From JAGRGG01 sp965217265 (GTDB lineage Bacteria > Pseudomonadota > Alphaproteobacteria > Geminicoccales > Geminicoccaceae), in the NCBI GenBank assembly GCA_965217265.1, contig CBDCHP010000018.1, positions 744,001-808,000 on the forward strand: a stretch of 64,000 nt of DNA, given 5' to 3'. The notes under the pieces were generated by a model. The model worked only from the letters and a program-made list of their open reading frames with translations, had not been told where the DNA came from and did not search any database. This document shows, piece by piece, positions 34,450 to 43,471 of the stretch; positions within the stretch are counted from its first letter, which is position 1, and each line of letters opens with the position of its first letter. The position numbers were made by a program, and so were the translations under genes.

Positions 34450-37130
34450 CGTGTCTCTCGGGCTTGGGTAGGTGGCAGGTTCGGCCAGCGGACGATGACG
34501 GCGAGACCGCGGCCCCCATCGGCACGGTCGTTGAGGGTCACAGTCCCGCCCGCCGCCTCGACGTGGCGGCGCACGAGCGCGAGGCCGACGCCGCTGCCCT
34601 CGACCTTGTCGCGTGGCTTCAAGGTCTTGAACATGCCGAACACCTTGTCGCGGTAGGCGGCCGGTATGCCGGGTCCGTCGTCCTCGACGACGATCTCGAC
34701 GGCATCGCGCAGCGTCGCCAGGGTGATGCGGATCGTGCCGTCGTCGCGGTCGTGGTGCTTGATCGCGTTGCCGATCAGGTTGCGCAGCACGGCCTCCAGG
34801 GGTGGTCGCTGGACATGGACGACCGGGCGGTCGCCTTCGATAGCGACGCGAAAGGCGGGTGGGATCGCGAGCAGGCCGACGACGTCGAGAGCAAGATCGT
34901 GGAGCCGCTCGTCCGTGTAGGGAAACTCTTCGCGGCCGGCGCGCGAGAAGGCCAGCAGATCGTCGAGCAGGCTCTCCATGCGCCGGACCCGTTGGCGCAG
35001 CTTGCCAAAGTTCTCACGTACCGCCCCTGTCATCTCGGGCGACAAGTCCTCCTCGATCCAGCCGACGAGCGTCGAGACCGCCCTCAAAGGGGACTTCAAG
35101 TCGTGCGAGGCGACGTAGGCGAACTCTTCCAGATCCTGGTTCACCCGCTTGAGGTCTTCGATATCGATGATGATGCCGAACAGCTTGTCGGGCCGGTCCG
35201 TGTCGTCGCGGACGAGCGCGCGCGAGCAGCGCACATGCCGATAGTCGCCGTTGTGAGCGCGGACACGGTAGGTCGTCTGCTGACGGTCCTCCAGGCCCTT
35301 ATCGATCGTTTCCATGCTGGTGCAGTGCAAATCATCCGGATGCACCTGCCCGGTGAAGGCTTCGAGCGGCAAGGGCGCCTCTGGGTCGACCCCAACGAAC
35401 GATTTGAGCGCGGGCGAGGCGGTGAACGTCCTGTCATCGAGGTCCATGCTCCACGTCATCGCCCCGGCGGCGTCGAGGGCGAGGCCGAGCCAGCGGGTGG
35501 TTTCCTCAATCTTCTGCCGGGCCAGGACCCGGTCGGTGACGTTCTGGGTGTGCATCAGGATGCCGCCGATGCTCTCGTCCGGCCGTCGCCAAGGATAGAG
35601 GCCCCAGTCGACGTAGATGGTCTCGTCCTCGCGAACGTAGCCGTCCTCCTCGCCGTGCAGCGTCTCACCGGCGAGGGTCCGTTGGTGCAGAGCTTTCCAG
35701 TGCTCGGGGATCGGCGGCAATACGTTCTCGTACGAGAGGCCGGTCAGGTCGGTGTCGGGGTGGAAGCCGTAATCCTCGATCCATCGGCGGCTGTAGGCGA
35801 GGTAGCGAAATTGGGCGTCGAACATCGCCACCGCCGCCGGCACGTGCTGGACGAACAGCCGCAGGATCTCTTCCTGCTCCTGCACCCGCTGTTGCAGCCG
35901 GTAACGCTCGGTGACGTCGATGAAGATGCCGAACAACCCGACCGCGGCGCCGTGCGCCCGCTCGGCCCGGCCGCGCGAGAAGACGCGGCGTAACTCGCCG
36001 TCCTCGCGGACGAGGCCGGCCTCGAACTCGAAGCCCTCGCCACCCGTCAGCGCGTCCTCCACGGCCTGTTCGACCATGGCGCGATCGTCCGGATGGTAGC
36101 AGGCGATGGCGCTCGCGAGGTCGGGCTCGCCGATCTCGACCGGGCGTCCGTGAATGCGAAACACCTCCTTGGACCAAAATACCTTCTGCTCCTCTAGAGC
36201 GAGGTACCAATGGCCGATGCCGTCGAAGCGGTCGCTCAGTACCAAGAATTGTTCGATGGTCGCGAACGATCGCAGAACGCTGCTCGCCCCTATCGTCTCG
36301 TCCGCCGGACGGTTGGGCGAGAACAACGTCGCTGCCTCTTGCAGGGCAGGTTCTGAAGCGCTCGCATCACGCACCTTTTTGCCCATAAGGCTGCCTTCCG
36401 GCCAGTAAAAGCGCACCGCCGTGCCGCGGCCGGACGTGGCGTTCTCGATCCAGATCCGGCCGCCTTGAAGGGCGACGAGCTTTCGCGCCAGCGCCAAGCC
36501 GACGCCGCTGCCGGGCGCCCTCGGCCTGAGCGTCCTCAAGGGGGCGAAGGCGGCCTTGCGCAGGTGTGCCGGGATGCCCGGACCGTCGTCCTCGACGCGA
36601 AACAGGAGGCCGGCGCCGCCGCGCGCCGCCCGGACCGCGACACGGCCGGGCGGGGCGTCATGGTGGAGGACGGCGTTGGCGAGCAGGTGGCCGAACACGG
36701 CTTTGAGGGAACTGGGCCGCGTCGTGATCGTCGGCATGTCCGGGGCGACGTCGAAGACGAAGCCGGGCGCGTCGAGCTTCTCCATCACCGCCGCGACGAG
36801 ATCGCCCGGCGCCACCGTCTCTACCTTGCCCGCAGCGGCGTCGGCGCGAACGTAGGCCAGCAGGTCGTCGACGAGGCGGCGCATCTTCGCCGCGCGCTCC
36901 TGCATCAAGCGCAGATGTTCGTGCACCTTCTCGGTGTCGCCGGCGTCCACTTCCTCGGCCGTCCAGCCGAGCAGCGTCTCGAACTGGCGCAGCGGCGCCT
37001 TCAGGTCGTGCGAAGCGGCGTGCAGCAGCAGCCGCAGGGCTTCCCTATCGGCTTCCTTGAACGGCGGCAACGCTTTGGCTCTGGTCGGAGAAGGCAACAA
37101 ATCGTCCGGCTTTTTATCAGTATACTGCAT
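34446..37130 (-). CDS. Double sensor kinase: HK - PAS x3 - HK
   Basis: 894 residues from the ATG at 37130 (the frame extends to a TTG at 37199). A first complete kinase core comes early: H-box HAASHDLKAPL near residue 41, then a catalytic domain ending in GSGVGLALARKL. About three PAS segments follow (FWSKEVFRIHGRPVEIGE; ILRLFVQHVPAAVAMFDAQF; ALDAAGAMTWSMDL). A second core is at the C-terminus (EEFAYVASHDLKSPLRA; EDDGPGIP; GSGVGLALVRRHVE). No membrane segments are present, so sensing is cytoplasmic. An ATG at 36386 with GGAAGG 7 nt upstream marks where a second protein could start (646 residues: PAS x3 plus kinase). The gene is coupled to the CheY-like gene and divergent from another receiver gene. 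Confidence 0.87.
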   Translation of the reverse strand: MQYTDKKPDDLLPSPTRAKALPPFKEADREALRLLLHAASHDLKAPLRQFETLLGWTAEEVDAGDTEKVHEHLRLMQERAAKMRRLVDDLLAYVRADAAAGKVETVAPGDLVAAVMEKLDAPGFVFDVAPDMPTITTRPSSLKAVFGHLLANAVLHHDAPPGRVAVRAARGGAGLLFRVEDDGPGIPAHLRKAAFAPLRTLRPRAPGSGVGLALARKLVALQGGRIWIENATSGRGTAVRFYWPEGSLMGKKVRDASASEPALQEAATLFSPNRPADETIGASSVLRSFATIEQFLVLSDRFDGIGHWYLALEEQKVFWSKEVFRIHGRPVEIGEPDLASAIACYHPDDRAMVEQAVEDALTGGEGFEFEAGLVREDGELRRVFSRGRAERAHGAAVGLFGIFIDVTERYRLQQRVQEQEEILRLFVQHVPAAVAMFDAQFRYLAYSRRWIEDYGFHPDTDLTGLSYENVLPPIPEHWKALHQRTLAGETLHGEEDGYVREDETIYVDWGLYPWRRPDESIGGILMHTQNVTDRVLARQKIEETTRWLGLALDAAGAMTWSMDLDDRTFTASPALKSFVGVDPEAPLPLEAFTGQVHPDDLHCTSMETIDKGLEDRQQTTYRVRAHNGDYRHVRCSRALVRDDTDRPDKLFGIIIDIEDLKRVNQDLEEFAYVASHDLKSPLRAVSTLVGWIEEDLSPEMTGAVRENFGKLRQRVRRMESLLDDLLAFSRAGREEFPYTDERLHDLALDVVGLLAIPPAFRVAIEGDRPVVHVQRPPLEAVLRNLIGNAIKHHDRDDGTIRITLATLRDAVEIVVEDDGPGIPAAYRDKVFGMFKTLKPRDKVEGSGVGLALVRRHVEAAGGTVTLNDRADGGRGLAVIVRWPNLPPTQARETR

Positions 37131-37213
37131 GATGAACGAGCACCCGCACGCTTGATTTTTCACTTCTTCAAGTATAAAACCATAAGTAGTTTTTATCAAC
37201 CTTGGGATGAAAG

Positions 37214-37645
37214 ATGTCCGGCCTCAACCTTTCGACGGACGAGACGCGGCTGCCGAGGGTGGGGCTGCGCGTGCTGCTGCTCGAAGACGACAAGCTGTCG
37301 GCGGCGGTCGCGATCGGCTACCTGATGCAGATCGACGACGCGATAGAAGTTGACTGGGTCGAGAGCTTCGAGGCCGCGCGCGAGAAGATCAAGGCACGTC
37401 GCTACGACGCGATCGTCGCCGACCTGCATTTGCCCGACGCTTGGCCGCGCCTCACTGGCCTTTACTTGCGCGAACTGCCGGCGAACCTGCCCTTCATGGT
37501 CGTCTCCGGCAAGCCGGACGACATCGCGAGCGAGATGGTGCAAGAACCGCGGGTGCGCTCCTGGCTGCTCAAGTCCGAGATGGACGCGACATCGTTCCGC
37601 GCCGCCTTCGTCGAGATGATGCGCGTGGCGGAGAACATGCCCTGA
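37214..37645 (+). CDS. Stand-alone receiver-domain protein
   Basis: 143 residues forming a single REC domain: acidic pocket VLLLEDDKLSA (Glu24, Asp25, Asp26), phosphoacceptor Asp70 in IVADLHLPDAWP, and lysine in WLLKSEMD. No output domain is seen. It is divergent from the double kinase gene across about 80 bp, so it is a likely second target of that kinase. It was probably acquired with the kinase locus that separates the cysE/desulfurase pair from iscA. Confidence 0.88.
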   Translation: MSGLNLSTDETRLPRVGLRVLLLEDDKLSAAVAIGYLMQIDDAIEVDWVESFEAAREKIKARRYDAIVADLHLPDAWPRLTGLYLRELPANLPFMVVSGKPDDIASEMVQEPRVRSWLLKSEMDATSFRAAFVEMMRVAENMP

Positions 37646-37776
37646 TCCCGATCCGGGGCTCATGGTGCAGTCTGGAACGGATATGAGCGGCGAGAGCCGT
37701 CTTTGGGCTTGCACGACGGGAGGCACGCGCCCAATTGCAGGATACGAAGCTTACTTTCGGTAATAAGGTGCGGCCC

Positions 37777-38112
37777 ATGTCACGACCGCTCGTCTCGCTC
37801 ACCCCGGCGGCGCTGACCCAGATGCGCCGCCTGCTCGCGACCCAGGGCAAGGACGCCGCCGGCATCAAGCTCGGCGTCAAGCAGCGCGGCTGCTCGGGCT
37901 ACGCGTACATGCTCGACTTCGCCAGCAAGATCACGCCGATGGATGAGGTGGTCGAGGCCGAGGAGGTCAAGCTCGTCGTCGATCCGATGGCGGTCATGTA
38001 CGTGCTCGGCACCGAGATCGACTGGAGCGAGGACAAGCTCGGCGCCGCCTTCGTCTTCAAGAATCCGAATGAGAAGGCCCGCTGCGGCTGTGGCGAGAGC
38101 TTCTCGGTCTGA
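37777..38112 (+). CDS. iscA: A-type iron-sulfur carrier
   Basis: 111-residue IscA/ErpA-type protein that carries iron-sulfur clusters to apoproteins. The three cluster cysteines are Cys39 (GCSGYAY), Cys103 and Cys105 (RCGCGESF). The start at 37777 (MSRPLVSLTPAA) is preceded by AAGGTG; an upstream TTG at 37735 is less likely. It is followed 13 bp later by a ferredoxin gene, as in isc clusters. Confidence 0.93.
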   Translation: MSRPLVSLTPAALTQMRRLLATQGKDAAGIKLGVKQRGCSGYAYMLDFASKITPMDEVVEAEEVKLVVDPMAVMYVLGTEIDWSEDKLGAAFVFKNPNEKARCGCGESFSV

Positions 38113-38125
38113 GAACGGCCCCACG

Positions 38126-38449
38126 GTGCGCGTCGTCTTCTGCCTGCCTGACGGTAATGGGCGCAGCGTCGAAGCGCCGGTCGGTAGCACGATCCTCGAA
38201 GCGGCCCGGCGGGGCGGCGTCGCGATCGAGGGTGCTTGCGGCGGCTCGATGGCGTGCGCCACCTGCCACGTCATCTTCGAGGACGCCGACTTCGAGCGCC
38301 TGAGCGATCCCGCCCTTGAGGAGGACGAGATGCTCGACCTCGCGGCCGAGGTGACGGCGACCTCGCGCCTGGGCTGCCAGATCCGCCTCGCGCCCGAGCA
38401 CGAGAACCTGCACGTCCACGTCCCGAAGAGCACCCTCGTCGATGGCTGA
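38126..38449 (+). CDS. fdx: Adrenodoxin-type [2Fe-2S] ferredoxin
   Basis: 107-residue ferredoxin. The cluster ligands are Cys38, Cys44 and Cys47 in GACGGSMACATCHVIF, and Cys84 in SRLGCQI. The start is a GTG (VRVVFCLPDGN). The short C-terminal block HVPKSTLVDG is typical of ISC ferredoxins, which supply electrons for cluster assembly. The end overlaps mnmA by 8 bp. Confidence 0.93.
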   Translation: MRVVFCLPDGNGRSVEAPVGSTILEAARRGGVAIEGACGGSMACATCHVIFEDADFERLSDPALEEDEMLDLAAEVTATSRLGCQIRLAPEHENLHVHVPKSTLVDG

Positions 38450-39587
38450 CCTAGAGATGGACCTCGCACCCGGTGCGCGCGTCGTCGTCGCCATGTCGGG
38501 CGGCGTCGACAGCTCGGTCGCGGCGGCGCTGTTGGCCGAAGCCGGCTTCGACGTGATCGGCGTCACGCTCCAGCTCTACGACCACGGTGCCGCCCTCAAG
38601 CGCAAGAACGCCTGCTGCGCCGGCCGCGACATCCAAGACGCCCGCGCCGTCGCCGATGCGATCGGCATCCCGCACTACGTCCTCGACATGGAGCGGCGCT
38701 TCAAGGCGGCGGTGATCGACGATTTCGCCCGAACCTACGCCCAAGGCCGCACGCCCGTCCCCTGCGTGCGCTGCAACGAGCGGGTCAAGTTCCACGACCT
38801 GCTGGGCGTCGCCCGCGACCTCGGGGCCAAAGCACTCGCCACCGGCCACTACGCCCGTCGCCGGCCCGGCCCGGCCCTGCACAAGGCGCGGGACGCCGAC
38901 AAGGATCAAAGCTACTTCCTGTTCAAGACGACCGGCGAACAGTTGGACTACCTGCGCTTTCCTCTGGGCGCTCTCACCAAGGCCGAGACCCGCGCCCACG
39001 CCGGGCGGCTGAACCTGCCGGTCGCCGCCAAGCCCGAGAGCCAGGACATCTGCTTCGTGCCAGAAGGCCACTACAGCGACCTCGTCAAGCGTCTGGCGCC
39101 CGACGCCGCGGCACCTGGCGAGATCGTCCGCGACGATGGCAGCGTCGTCGGGCGCCACGCCGGCATCGGCGGCTTCACCGTCGGCCAGCGGCGCGGCATC
39201 GGCGTCGCCGACAAGGGGCGGCTCTACGTGCTGCGCATCGAGCCGCACCGCAACCGGGTGGTGGTCGGTCCCCGCGCCGCCGGGTGCTGCCGCACAGCGG
39301 TCTTGAGCGAGACCAACTGGCTCGGGTTCGAGCCGAGCCCCGCTCCCGTACCGGTCGTGGCGCGGCACCGCTACAACGAGCCCGCCGTCCCGGCCGAACT
39401 GTTCCTCGACGCCGCCGGCCGTGCTTGCGTGCGCTTCGGGCAACCCGAGGCCGGGGTGGCGCCGGGGCAGGCTTGCGTCCTCTATCAGGACGACCGCGTC
39501 CTCGGCGGCGGCTGGATCGACGTCTGCTTGACAGCCGAGGCTTCCCTTTCTACATCAGCCGCACTTCATCCGGCACTGGCGGAGTAG
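38442..39587 (+). CDS. mnmA: tRNA-specific 2-thiouridylase
   Basis: 381-residue MnmA, which thiolates U34 of tRNA-Lys, -Glu and -Gln with sulfur relayed from a cysteine desulfurase. The PP-loop is VVAMSGGVDSSVAAALL. The catalytic cysteines are in PCVRCNERVKF and QDICFVPEG. GFTVGQRRGI is the central-domain motif. The extra N-terminal MADLEMDLAPGAR is short and plausible. The last three codons and the TAG stop lie inside the following tRNA gene. Confidence 0.95.
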   Translation: MADLEMDLAPGARVVVAMSGGVDSSVAAALLAEAGFDVIGVTLQLYDHGAALKRKNACCAGRDIQDARAVADAIGIPHYVLDMERRFKAAVIDDFARTYAQGRTPVPCVRCNERVKFHDLLGVARDLGAKALATGHYARRRPGPALHKARDADKDQSYFLFKTTGEQLDYLRFPLGALTKAETRAHAGRLNLPVAAKPESQDICFVPEGHYSDLVKRLAPDAAAPGEIVRDDGSVVGRHAGIGGFTVGQRRGIGVADKGRLYVLRIEPHRNRVVVGPRAAGCCRTAVLSETNWLGFEPSPAPVPVVARHRYNEPAVPAELFLDAAGRACVRFGQPEAGVAPGQACVLYQDDRVLGGGWIDVCLTAEASLSTSAALHPALAE

Positions 39588-39654
39588 CTCAGTTGGTTAG
39601 AGCAGCGGAATCATAATCCGCGTGTCGGGGGTTCAAGTCCCTCCTCCGCTACCA
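39578..39654 (+). tRNA. tRNA-Met (CAT)
   Basis: 77 nt including an encoded CCA. Acceptor GGCGGAG pairs with CTCCGCT (one G-T pair at the end). The D arm is GCTC-AGTTGGTTA-GAGC. The anticodon stem GCGGA/TCCGC has loop ATCATAA, giving anticodon CAT. The T arm has TTCAAGT. It resembles the alphaproteobacterial elongator tRNA-Met; tRNA-Ile2 (lysidine-modified CAT) is a less likely alternative. It overlaps the mnmA 3' end by 10 bp. Confidence 0.93.
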
Positions 39655-39775
39655 CCTCGCCCCACACGGACGATTTAATCCAGAGCGTTCTGCGCCGAGG
39701 CCGGCCTTGCGCGGCGTCCCGCTGTCTCGTCGAACGAGCGCATTTTCTGGCCGCACCGGCCGCGCCCTAGAACGT

Positions 39776-40753
39776 TCAGCCCACGGAATCCTCGGTAGCC
39801 TCCCGCCCCGCGAACAGGCCGAGGATCGGCGCCAGCACGAACGTGACGACCGGGATCAGGAGAAGGCCGAGCGTGAGGCCGATCACGCCGTCGATGGCCG
39901 CCGTCACCGCCCATTGGATCGTACCGCCGAGTGCGGCAAATCCCCCCGCCGCCCCTTCGGCCAGATAGTGGATCGTCTCGTAGGGCCAGTGCCAGCCTAG
40001 GTCGTGCAGCCCGTGGACGATGATGTTGCCCCCGACCCAGAGCATCGCCGCCGTGCCGATGGTCGAGATGATGGTCATCAAGGTGGGCATGAACTTGACG
40101 ATCCATCGGCCGAGCGCCCGCGTCGCGGCCAGCCGGCCCGCTTGGCTCATCTTCAAGCCCACGTCGTCGGCCTTCACCAGCAGTGCGACCGTGCCGTAGA
40201 CGACCGCCGTGATGCCGACGGCGACGACGGCGAGGATCAGCCCTTGCGTCCAAACGCCCTCCGCGTCGATCGCGGCGAGCGAGATGGTCATGATCTCGGC
40301 CGACAGGATGAAGTCGGTCTTGATCGCCCCCTTCACCCGCTGCTCTTCCAGGTGCGCCGCGTCCAGCGTCTCGGCCTGCTGCGGCCCGTGCTCCTCGTGC
40401 GGCACGATCAGATGCCAGACCTTCTCCGCCCCCTCGAAGCAGAGGTAGGCGCCCCCGAGCATCAAGAGCGGCGTGAGCAGCCAGGGCAGAAACGCGTTCA
40501 GCAGCAGCGCCGCCGGAAGCAGGATCACGAGCTTGTTGAAGACCGACGCGCGGGCGATCTTCCAAACGATCGGCAACTCGCGCGTCGCCGGCAGGCCAGT
40601 GACGTATTTGGGCGTCACGGCCGCGTCGTCGATGACGACCCCGGCGGCCTTCGCCCCCACCTTCGTCGCCTGGGCGGCCACGTCGTCGAACTGCGCCGCG
40701 GCGAGCCTCGCGATCGCCGCCACGTCGTCCAGAAGTGCCAGCAATCCGCTCAT
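39776..40753 (-). CDS. DUF808 (YedI-like) inner-membrane protein
   Basis: 325-residue polytopic membrane protein of the DUF808 family. It starts MSGLLALLDDVAAIARLAA and contains the conserved AAGVVIDDAAVTPKYVTGL and GAIKTDFILSAEIM blocks. About seven hydrophobic segments follow. The function of the family is unknown. The start overlaps the stop of the upstream small membrane-protein gene (ATGA), forming a two-gene operon. Confidence 0.9.
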   Translation of the reverse strand: MSGLLALLDDVAAIARLAAAQFDDVAAQATKVGAKAAGVVIDDAAVTPKYVTGLPATRELPIVWKIARASVFNKLVILLPAALLLNAFLPWLLTPLLMLGGAYLCFEGAEKVWHLIVPHEEHGPQQAETLDAAHLEEQRVKGAIKTDFILSAEIMTISLAAIDAEGVWTQGLILAVVAVGITAVVYGTVALLVKADDVGLKMSQAGRLAATRALGRWIVKFMPTLMTIISTIGTAAMLWVGGNIIVHGLHDLGWHWPYETIHYLAEGAAGGFAALGGTIQWAVTAAIDGVIGLTLGLLLIPVVTFVLAPILGLFAGREATEDSVG

Positions 40754-41091
40754 CGTCGCGCTTCCCGCCGCGTTTCCCCGTCGATAACGAGTGGTACGCG
40801 ACAATCGTTCGGCGGCCAATCACGTATTGCGCTGATCTCGAAGCGTGCGCCGGTTTTGCGCGTGCCCGTCGTCGACCGCGTCAGCGTCTGCTTGAACACG
40901 AACCACGCCAGCCACGCGAGGCCGGCGAAGAGGAGTGCCGCCAGCAAGGGCGGGTAGAGCAGCAGGGCGAAGCCCTCGCGCTCGGTCTCGATGAAGGGTG
41001 CCGCGACGATAATGGCGACGAGCAGAAGCGTCGGCACGATCACCCATGTCTTGAACAAGGCGCGTCGCGGCGTCGTCGGGCGCTCGGGCAT
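40750..41091 (-). CDS. Small membrane protein, two predicted helices
   Basis: 113 residues with two hydrophobic segments (WVIVPTLLLVAIIVAAPFI and LYPPLLAALLFAGLAWLAWFVF) and a charged C-terminal half. A strong AAGGAGG sits 6 nt before the ATG at 41091. It is coupled to the DUF808 gene by an ATGA overlap. No family was recognised. Confidence 0.75.
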   Translation of the reverse strand: MPERPTTPRRALFKTWVIVPTLLLVAIIVAAPFIETEREGFALLLYPPLLAALLFAGLAWLAWFVFKQTLTRSTTGTRKTGARFEISAIRDWPPNDCRVPLVIDGETRREARR

Positions 41092-41105
41092 AGGTATCCT
41101 CCTTG

Positions 41106-41285
41106 TCAATGTCGTGGCGATGACGGGGTGCCCGATGCCTCGTCGTCCTCGTCGTCGAACAGGATGCGCTCGGCGGCCCCGTCGAGGTCGTCGTACTGGC
41201 CCGAGCGCAGCGACCATAAGAAGCCCAAGAGGCCGAGCAGGCCCAAGAACAGGGCGGCGGGGATGAGGACGAGGAGCGCGTTCAT
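41106..41285 (-). CDS. ccoS: Cbb3 oxidase maturation protein CcoS
   Basis: 59-residue single-pass membrane protein: NALLVLIPAALFLGLLGLLGFLWSL, followed by SGQYDDLDGAAERILFDDED. The pattern is typical of CcoS (FixS), needed for cofactor insertion into cbb3 oxidase. The start overlaps the ccoI stop (ATGA). It is the last gene of the ccoGHIS operon. Confidence 0.92.
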   Translation of the reverse strand: MNALLVLIPAALFLGLLGLLGFLWSLRSGQYDDLDGAAERILFDDEDDEASGTPSSPRH

Positions 41286-43471
41286 AGGTCAGGCCCCGCC
41301 GCCGGCAGGGGCTCGGCCGGGCGCCGGGACAGCCTGAGCGCGTTGCCGATGACGATGAGCGAGGAGGCCGACATGGCGATCGCGGCGACGAGCGGCGTGA
41401 TGTGGCCGCCCACCGCGAGCGGGATCGTGAGCATGTTGTAGCCGAGGCTGAGGGCGATGTTCTGCTTGACCAGCCGATCGGCGCGCCGGGCGGTGGCGAC
41501 GAGTTCGACGACCGGGCGCAGCGAGGCGCCCTGGAACACGGCGTCCGCCGCCGTGCGGCTGACATCGGCGGCGGTGGACGGCGAGAGCGAGACGTGCGTG
41601 GACGCCAGCGCCGGCGCGTCGTTCAGCCCGTCGCCGACCATCAAGACCCGGCGTCCGGCGGCGGCCATCGCCTCCAGCCGCGCCGTCTTGCCGGCGGGAT
41701 CGAGCCCGGCCTCGGCCGCCTCGATGCTAAGCGCTCGCGCCGCCGCCGCGACCGTCGCCGGCCGGTCGCCGGAGAGGAGGGCGACGCCGACGCCCCGCCG
41801 CTTCAGCCATCCGACGACGCCGGCGGCGTCCGGGCGGAGCCGGTCGGCGAAAGCAAAGCGCCGCGGCGGCGCGTTCGGCGTTGCCAGCCAGAGTTCCGGC
41901 CCGGCGGTGTCGTCGTCGCCGACGCCGACGAAGGCGCGGCTGCCGAGGCGGACTTCCCCGTCCGGCGTCCTCGTCGCGAGGCCCTGCCCCGGGCGCTCCT
42001 CGACGTTCGAGCACGCCTTGGCGTCGGGCGCGGCCGCGTGCAGGGCCAAGCTGAGCGGGTGGCGGCTCGTCGCGGCGAGGGACGCGGCGAGCGCGAGGTC
42101 GGCCGGGTCGATGCCTTCGTCGGGAACAAAGCGCAGGTCGCCCGCCGTCAGCGTGCCGGTCTTGTCGAAGACGACGGTATCGATTTCGGCCAAGCGTTCG
42201 AGCGCGCTCGCCGACTTCAAGAAGGTGCCGTCCTTGAACAGACGTCCGGACGCGATGACCTGCACCGCCGGCACGGCGAGGCCGAGCGCGCAGGGGCAGG
42301 TGATGATGAGGACGGCGACCGCGTAGAGAAGGGCCGTCTGCCACGCGACGCCGACGAAGAGCCACCAGCCGAGGAAGGTTGCGAGTGCTAGCGTGTGGAC
42401 GAGGGGGGTGTAGAGCCGCGCCACGCGCTCGGCGACGCCGACGAAGCGGGCGCGACGCCCCTCGGCCGCCTCCATCAGCCGGACGATCTCGGCGAGCAGC
42501 GTTCCCTCGCCGACGTGGCGGACTACGATCTCGATCGCGCCCGAGAGGTTCAAGGTGCCGGCGTGGACGGCCGTGCCGGGGCCAACAATGCGCGGCACGC
42601 TCTCGCCCGTGATCGGCGCTGTGTCAAGGTCGCTCGAACCCGCCGCGATCTCGCCGTCGACCGGGACGCGCTCGCCGGCGGCGACCAGGACGCGATCGCC
42701 CCGCCGCACGGCGTCCGCCGCCACGCGCCGCGTCGTGCCGTCGGGCAGGATCAGCGTCACCGCCCGGCCCATCAGCGCCACGAGGCGCGACGCCGCCGCC
42801 CGCGCCCGTCCGCGCGCCCGGCGCTCCAGGTAACGGCCGATCAGGAGGAAGAAGAGGAGGGCGACGGCGCTGTCGAAGTAGACGTGCCCGCCGCCGCGCA
42901 GGGTCTCGAACAGGCTCATGCCCGCCGTCAGGACGACGCCGAGCGCGATCGGCACGTCCATGTTGGTCCGTTTAGCCTTGAGCGCGCCCGCGGCCGAGGC
43001 GAAGAAGGGCCCGCCGGCGACGACGATCGCCGGAAGGGCGATCAGGGCCGATACCCAGTGCAGGAGCGAGCGCGTCGCCTCACCCATGCCGTAGCTGTGG
43101 CCGGCCCAGACGGCGATCGAGAGCAGCATGACGTTGCCGGCGGCAAAGCCCGCGACCGCGAGCGAGCGCAGCAGCGTCGTCTCCTCCCGGTCGTCGTTCT
43201 CGGCGAGGCGCTCGGGCTCGTAGGCGGCGGCGGGGTAGCCCAGGGCGTCGAGCCTGGCCCTGATCGCCGCCGCGGCGAGGTCGGGGCCGGCGACGACGAG
43301 GCGGCGCGTCGTCAGGTTGACCCGCGCCGTCGCTATTCCGGGCACGGATTTCAGCGTCCGCTCGATCCGGGCGACGCAGGCGCCGCAACGCACGTTCTCG
43401 ACCAGGAAATGCTGCTCGGTGAGTGTGTCAGACGTCCCCGCCGGCGGGGACGGGGCCAGGACGACGCTCAC
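41282..43471 (-). CDS. ccoI: Copper-translocating P-type ATPase CcoI
   Basis: 729-residue P1B-type ATPase (FixI), which supplies copper for the CcoN active site. It has an N-terminal heavy-metal domain with Cys29 and Cys32 (RCGACV) and the transmembrane metal motif CPC (ITCPCALGLAVP, about residue 392). It also carries the phosphorylation motif DKTGTLT, SRHPLS of the nucleotide domain, and GDGLNDAPAL. The start is the GTG overlapping the ccoH stop (GTGA). It is downstream of ccoGH and upstream of ccoS in the standard order. Confidence 0.95.
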   Translation of the reverse strand: MSVVLAPSPPAGTSDTLTEQHFLVENVRCGACVARIERTLKSVPGIATARVNLTTRRLVVAGPDLAAAAIRARLDALGYPAAAYEPERLAENDDREETTLLRSLAVAGFAAGNVMLLSIAVWAGHSYGMGEATRSLLHWVSALIALPAIVVAGGPFFASAAGALKAKRTNMDVPIALGVVLTAGMSLFETLRGGGHVYFDSAVALLFFLLIGRYLERRARGRARAAASRLVALMGRAVTLILPDGTTRRVAADAVRRGDRVLVAAGERVPVDGEIAAGSSDLDTAPITGESVPRIVGPGTAVHAGTLNLSGAIEIVVRHVGEGTLLAEIVRLMEAAEGRRARFVGVAERVARLYTPLVHTLALATFLGWWLFVGVAWQTALLYAVAVLIITCPCALGLAVPAVQVIASGRLFKDGTFLKSASALERLAEIDTVVFDKTGTLTAGDLRFVPDEGIDPADLALAASLAATSRHPLSLALHAAAPDAKACSNVEERPGQGLATRTPDGEVRLGSRAFVGVGDDDTAGPELWLATPNAPPRRFAFADRLRPDAAGVVGWLKRRGVGVALLSGDRPATVAAAARALSIEAAEAGLDPAGKTARLEAMAAAGRRVLMVGDGLNDAPALASTHVSLSPSTAADVSRTAADAVFQGASLRPVVELVATARRADRLVKQNIALSLGYNMLTIPLAVGGHITPLVAAIAMSASSLIVIGNALRLSRRPAEPLPAAGPDL

